Program-made: the position numbers and the translations under genes
Shown here: positions 15,030 through 15,965 of the stretch, piece after piece
Layout: each line of letters starts with the position of its first letter
Position numbering within the stretch: position 1 is the first letter of the stretch
Notes under the pieces: model-generated
The model's input: only the letters and a program-made list of their open reading frames with translations
Database searches by the model: none
What the model was told of the DNA's origin: nothing
Assembly (NCBI GenBank): GCA_003506095.1
Contig: DNWZ01000587.1
Coordinates: 12,790-28,754, forward strand
Source of the DNA: Planctomycetaceae bacterium
Lineage (GTDB): Bacteria; Planctomycetota; Planctomycetia; Pirellulales; Pirellulaceae
Reading direction: 5' to 3'
Length of the DNA: 15,965 nucleotides

Positions 15030-15965
15030 TTATCGAGCGTTGGAATCGTTGCTGATGAACTGAATTCTGGAGATTGCGTTTTGGTTGGTTTGCAATTTTG
15101 CGATCGCTTCTTCAGCAGAGATGAACTGCTTCAGCAGGCGCAATCTTTCGCCATCGAGACGTCTTTGCAATGTTGCCGCTTGTTCATTGTTGCGAAGAAT
15201 GCGTGTCGCCAGCGAAGCGCCGCGATTGATCAACAGGCTGCTGTTCACCCCTGCTAAGCGATCCGAAGCCTCTTTTATTCGGGCAACCATCCCCGTTCTT
15301 TCAGATGTAAAGAACGTTTTGGTGGCGTCGCTGTTGGATGACAAGCGATCGGTGAAACGCTTCTCGTCGAGTTGCATCTTGCCTTCGCCATCTAAGCTGA
15401 CTCCCAGCTCACCAAAACTACGAATACTCCCTGCGCCTTGGATCTGCCCTGACATTAAACGCGAATAACTTGACTCGATCCGCAATGCTTCGGAGCTTCC
15501 GAACAGCAGTCCGGTGGCGCTGGGATCGCCGTTGAAAAACGTTAATTCATCCAGGCGTGAGACCAGTTTGTTGTACTGTTCGACAAATGCCTTCATGTTG
15601 CTGGTCGCGTCTTTACTGTCACGACCGACCGTGATCGAAACCGGGTCATCGGTAACTTCTTTAGCCGTCAGCGAGACGCCCGGAACGACGTCGGTAAATA
15701 CGCCGTCGGTGGACCGCAGCTGAATCGAAGTTCCGCTTTGATTGGTAACCGACAGGATCGCATCTTGTCCTGTCACCGTAGTCGACACGCCCAAACCGGT
15801 TCCCGTGGAGCTGATCGACAACCGGCCAGCATCGCCACCCCGATTGCTGCGGAACGCTAACGAATAGGTCCCATCAGCGGCTTGAACCACCGCCGCAGTC
15901 GCAAGCGTCGATTGACTGTTGAATTTGCGAGCGATATCGGTCAGCGAATCGGTAGCCGCGACGGT
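15030..15965 (-). CDS. fliD: Flagellar hook-associated protein 2 (filament cap), C-terminal part
   Basis: The frame is open to the window edge, so the N-terminus lies outside; 311 residues are visible. FliD forms the pentameric cap at the filament tip that guides flagellin assembly. Supporting features are the FliD core: VPGVSLTAKEVTDDPVSITV, DATSNMKAFVEQYNKLVSRLDELTFFNGD, then LMSGQIQGAGSIRSFGELGVSLDGEGKMQLDEKRF, as in FliD_C. The protein ends in long coiled-coil helices (LATRILRNNEQAATLQRRLDGE...), typical of the D0/D1 end that contacts the filament. A GTG at 15888 is only an internal codon. fliS follows after 49 bp, so the two form a flagellar operon. Confidence 0.92.
   Translation of the reverse strand, partial: TVAATDSLTDIARKFNSQSTLATAAVVQAADGTYSLAFRSNRGGDAGRLSISSTGTGLGVSTTVTGQDAILSVTNQSGTSIQLRSTDGVFTDVVPGVSLTAKEVTDDPVSITVGRDSKDATSNMKAFVEQYNKLVSRLDELTFFNGDPSATGLLFGSSEALRIESSYSRLMSGQIQGAGSIRSFGELGVSLDGEGKMQLDEKRFTDRLSSNSDATKTFFTSERTGMVARIKEASDRLAGVNSSLLINRGASLATRILRNNEQAATLQRRLDGERLRLLKQFISAEEAIAKLQTNQNAISRIQFISNDSNAR

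Noticed and set aside
1..15965. tRNA, rRNA, CRISPR array, insertion sequence or phage gene
   Set aside because: I looked on both strands for cloverleaf-like segments, regularly spaced repeats, transposase motifs and terminal inverted repeats, and found none that I could support.

Overview
The window most likely comes from a planctomycete of the Pirellulaceae/Rhodopirellula type. The evidence is a giant secreted protein whose N-terminus carries a variant of the planctomycete LEPR-type leader (LEQLESRQMMAGDV), a DUF1570 putative metallopeptidase, a secreted CehA/McbA-type protein, a secreted tandem NIPSNAP protein, a double-unit ABC-2 permease, and generally weak Shine-Dalgarno signals. The lineage is inferred from gene content; no rRNA or other marker is present.

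Layout. (1) 1-1551, plus strand: the 3' part of an ABC-2 permease gene that starts before the window. (2) 1630-7110, minus strand, read from right to left: CehA/McbA-like secreted protein, yacG, DUF1570 protein, gmd (GDP-mannose 4,6-dehydratase), NIPSNAP protein. The spacers are 65 to 253 bp, so this is a run of co-oriented genes rather than one tight operon. (3) 7311-8945, plus strand, divergent from block 2 across a 200-bp spacer: a CbpA/DnaJ-class J-protein, rnpA and yidD, closely packed and probably co-transcribed. (4) 8946-9292: a 347-bp non-coding spacer with a possible leader hairpin. (5) 9293-13813: a surface protein of about 1,506 residues with a thioredoxin-like domain, a cyclophilin domain, Ig-like and cohesin-like modules and three cadherin-like repeats. 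(6) 13866-14435: pyrE. (7) 14432-15965, minus strand: fliS and the C-terminal part of fliD. The pyrE and fliS stop codons overlap.

How it fits together. The window mixes housekeeping functions (RnpA tRNA processing, YidD membrane-protein insertion, YacG gyrase inhibition, PyrE pyrimidine synthesis, a J-domain co-chaperone) with envelope functions (nucleotide-sugar supply by Gmd, an exporter permease, four secreted proteins) and the flagellar filament cap. I see no mobile element, CRISPR array, tRNA, rRNA or phage gene. The most distinctive item is the giant protein that combines a redox CxxC fold and an apparently intact prolyl isomerase on one exported, adhesin-like chain. Second is the CehA/McbA protein, which has lost the expected metal-ligand motif.
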